Source: Chryseobacterium sp. IHB B 17019 (GTDB lineage Bacteria; Bacteroidota; Bacteroidia; Flavobacteriales; Weeksellaceae). From it: a stretch of DNA of 64,000 nt. The stretch's first letter is position 1; every line of letters starts with the position of its first letter. This document shows positions 63,891 to 64,000 of this stretch, piece by piece. Position numbers and translations under genes: made by a program. The notes beneath the pieces are model-generated. The model saw only the letters and a program-made list of their open reading frames with translations, ran no database searches and was not told the DNA's origin. The DNA lies in assembly GCF_001456155.1 (NCBI RefSeq), contig NZ_CP013293.1, positions 2,852,001-2,916,000 of the forward strand, given 5' to 3'.

Positions 63891-64000
63891 TTACTCTTTT
63901 TTAGATTTTTCTTCTGAGGCTATCAAAGTTTTTGACGCTTTTCTTGGTCTTCTTTTTCCGTAGCTTCCATTGTTGATCTTACCTCTTTTAGATTTTTTGT
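63891..64000 (-). CDS. 30S ribosomal protein THX, C-terminal part (start outside window)
   Basis: On the minus strand the last 35 codons of a small basic protein read KSKRGKINNGSYGKRRPRKA and end ASEEKSKKE before a TAA at 63893-63891. The KxKRGKIxNGxYGKRRP pattern is typical of the THX (Thx/bTHX) small-subunit protein family. The start lies beyond the right edge. The tail after the conserved core is slightly longer than I would expect, but the family is small and variable. Confidence 0.8.
   Translation of the reverse strand, partial: KKSKRGKINNGSYGKRRPRKASKTLIASEEKSKKE

Overview
The window is a 64 kb stretch of a low-GC Bacteroidota chromosome. It most likely comes from a flavobacterium of the family Weeksellaceae, close to Chryseobacterium. 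This is an inference from four things: TTG-N19/20-TAnnTTTG promoters, several type IX secretion (T9SS) C-terminal sorting domains, lineage-typical gene strings (rpsU-xerC-hpf-tRNAs, rnc-IPExxxVDY-pyk, DUF6452-DUF6048 beside rlmD, sdhCAB), and the protein sequences themselves. There is no rRNA, CRISPR array, transposase or prophage.

Layout. (1) 1-20,000, almost all on the minus strand, is the information-processing locus. Read in transcription order it is rpsU-xerC-hpf, a tRNA cluster, [two-component system + czcCBA metal efflux], tuf, tRNA-Trp, secE, nusG, [secreted C1q-like protein], rplK-rplA-rplJ-rplL, and rpoB (3' end outside the window). The two bracketed blocks interrupt an otherwise conserved order. 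The tRNA cluster holds a tandem duplication of Thr(TGT)-Tyr-Gly with an internal promoter in each copy. (2) 20,226-20,624 is tmRNA, followed by an orphan asparagine-synthase-like gene, a secreted nuclease, and an AraC regulator beside a short-chain dehydrogenase. (3) 24.8-29.0 kb, plus strand, is acpP-fabF-rnc-IPExxxVDY-pyk. (4) 29.0-32.9 kb, minus strand, is an aldehyde dehydrogenase and a histidine-degradation cluster hutI-(small membrane protein)-hutG. (5) 33.1-36.3 kb, plus strand, is ruvB, a PaiB-like flavin protein, an MBL-fold hydrolase and coaE. (6) 36.5-50.7 kb, minus strand, is an array of four large secreted metalloproteases: two reprolysin-like and two pappalysin-like (M43), alternating, consistent with duplication of a gene pair. 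One reprolysin-like copy has grown to 2150 residues by multiplying FN3 and GEVED modules. (7) 50.8-59.2 kb holds small envelope proteins, rlmD, a thioredoxin-fold lipoprotein that has lost its CXXC site, and sdhCAB. (8) 59.4-64 kb holds comEC, lpxB, a DUF2480 gene, a DUF937 gene, and the 3' end of a THX ribosomal protein gene that the window edge cuts.

The most informative non-coding signals are the following. Four TTAAA boxes at exact 11-bp spacing lie upstream of czcC and are a probable binding site of the linked OmpR-type regulator. A perfect 26-bp inverted repeat lies between rplL and rpoB. A small family of dispersed intergenic repeats with a core like AGATGCTTTCAGCATGACA recurs in the window. 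The housekeeping transcription units carry promoters and terminators that read cleanly. I found no wholly new multi-gene system. The best leads are the orphan AsnB-like gene next to ssrA, the protease array, and the metal-efflux insertion with its regulator boxes.
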